A DNA stretch of 6,890 nt, from contig CALWMT010000147.1 in NCBI GenBank assembly GCA_944382045.1, positions 1 to 6,890 of the forward strand, given 5' to 3'. Below the pieces are notes generated by a model. The model saw only the letters and a list, made by a program, of their open reading frames with translations. It searched no databases and was not told the origin of the DNA. Each line of letters opens with the position of its first letter. Position 1 is the stretch's first letter. Positions 6,497 through 6,890 of the stretch are shown piece after piece. Source of the DNA: an uncultured Enterocloster sp. (GTDB taxonomy: Bacteria > Bacillota > Clostridia > Lachnospirales > Lachnospiraceae). The position numbers and the translations under genes are program-made.

Positions 6497-6546
6497 TTGT
6501 CAATGTACCCGTGAAGGGAAAATAGCCTTCTTATAGGTACTGACAA
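6497..6546. repeat. 50-base imperfect inverted repeat in non-coding DNA
   Basis: TTGTCA (6497-6502) pairs with TGACAA (6541-6546), GTACC (6505-6509) with GGTAC (6536-6540), and GAAGG (6513-6517) with CCTTC (6526-6530). This gives 16 base pairs with one two-base bulge, a 3/5 internal loop and an eight-base apical loop. No T run follows on either strand, so it is not a standard terminator. On the minus strand the right arm could act as a -35 (TTGTCA) with TATTTT at 6524-6519, 16 bases on, as a weak promoter. The rest of 6423-6578 shows no gene. The location beside a broken mobile-element gene suggests a recombination, regulator-binding or element-end site, but its role is unknown. Confidence 0.6.
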
Positions 6547-6578
6547 AAACCGGCGCAAACGGGCATAGGCAGAGAAAA

Positions 6579-6787
6579 TTAGCAGAATTTTTTTGCCAGC
6601 CGCTTCAGCCCGTTGCGGATACTGCGGCGGACGCTGCCGGGATCAACGCATGGGATACAGTCGCCTTTTCAATGCCATTGCCATAGTCCAGAGAATAGTG
6701 GGCCTTGTGGCGGTACATACGGCGCTCATAAGCCGCCTCCATCCGCTGGGCAGCCCGGATGGCATCCAGCATTATCACAGACCGCAT
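6579..6787 (-). pseudogene. Remnant of a small sigma-70-like factor from a conjugative-type element
   Basis: The N-terminal part, from ATG 6787, reads LDAIRAAQRMEAAYERR and then KAHYSLDYGNGIEK. This matches the start of small sigma-70-like proteins that I recall from clostridial integrative and conjugative elements. The C-terminal part, in a different frame, reads VDPGSVRRSIRNGLKRLAKK and ends with TAA at 6581-6579. It looks like the recognition helix and end of a sigma region 4 helix-turn-helix. The middle of the protein, normally roughly a hundred residues between these parts, is missing, and the two parts are joined out of frame near 6645-6668. The frame from the ATG runs into a stop at 6605. 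A deletion is the simplest reading. The start lies 4 bases after the stop of the upstream fragment, suggesting former translational coupling. The family assignment is from memory of homologues. Confidence 0.6.
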
Positions 6788-6791
6788 CGGT

Positions 6792-6890
6792 TTACTCTAT
6801 ATCAGTTTCCTCATCCATATAAAAATCGAAATCTTCCTCAAAGCCATCTTCCAATTCATCCAGTTCTATCCTGGGCGGGAACCGCATTTC
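6792..6890 (-). CDS. Acidic C-terminus of an unidentified small protein (partial)
   Basis: The frame is open from the right edge to TAA at 6794-6792 and gives 32 residues, including RIELDELEDGFEEDFDFYMD and ending ETDIE. It is strongly acidic (Asp and Glu make up nearly half of it) with Phe and Tyr interspersed. An ATG at 6887-6885 lies one codon inside the window, but no ribosome binding site can be judged because the upstream sequence is cut off. The protein may start there as a 31-residue product or extend further right. It is 4 bases upstream of the sigma-like remnant on the same strand, so the two were probably one operon. Acidic tails of this kind occur in DNA-mimic and small accessory proteins, but nothing here fixes a function. 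Confidence 0.4.
   Translation of the reverse strand, partial: EMRFPPRIELDELEDGFEEDFDFYMDEETDIE

Noticed and set aside
6544..6563. GC-rich segment followed by five T on the minus strand, considered as a terminator after the sigma-like remnant.
   Set aside because: Only three consecutive base pairs form before the T run, too weak to call.
1..6890. CRISPR arrays, tRNA, rRNA or riboswitches.
   Set aside because: No spaced identical repeats, tRNA-like cloverleaf or known riboswitch core was seen by eye. Both untranslated leaders that could be estimated are only about 20-30 bases long.

Overview
The window looks like a chromosomal segment from a GC-rich Clostridia, most likely a Lachnospiraceae-type gut Firmicute. 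The evidence is Firmicutes-style Shine-Dalgarno sites (GGAGG, AAGGAG), a Firmicutes-type DNA polymerase III delta subunit, and a YacP/Rae1 ribonuclease domain. The genus cannot be fixed from the sequence alone.

Layout, left to right. (1) Positions 1-84, minus strand: the first 28 codons of a P-loop, cytidylate-kinase-like protein. (2) Positions 186-1163, minus: holA, the clamp-loader delta subunit. (3) Positions 1147-2130, minus: a cupin-type AraC regulator whose 3' end overlaps the holA start by 17 bases. (4) Positions 2131-2241: a divergent control region. It holds two 17-base direct repeats set 22 bases apart, the second overlapping a weak -35 box. This is the geometry expected for an AraC-type activator of the next gene. 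(5) Positions 2242-3552, plus: a 12-helix major facilitator superfamily transporter. Its last codons also encode a perfect 10-bp terminator stem. (6) Positions 3547-6357, minus and convergent: a 936-residue protein that fuses a complete EF-G/TetM-like translational GTPase to a C-terminal YacP/Rae1-type NYN ribonuclease domain through an Ala/Gly/Ser-rich repetitive linker. An extended -10 promoter lies just upstream. (7) Positions 6423-6890: an accessory-looking edge with a 50-base inverted repeat in non-coding DNA, a broken sigma-70-like gene of the kind found on clostridial conjugative elements, and the acidic C-terminus of another small protein.

How the genes work together. The AraC regulator and the transporter form a likely regulator/target pair, with the operator between them. 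holA follows the regulator closely and is probably transcribed, at least in part, from the same upstream region. The GTPase-nuclease fusion is a separate transcription unit. It is the most interesting item here: both halves belong to families that act at the ribosomal A site, so the fusion reads as a possible one-protein machine for recognising stalled ribosomes and cutting the A-site mRNA. That function is inferred from domain content and has not been shown. The right edge is best read as a degraded mobile-element remnant next to the fusion gene.
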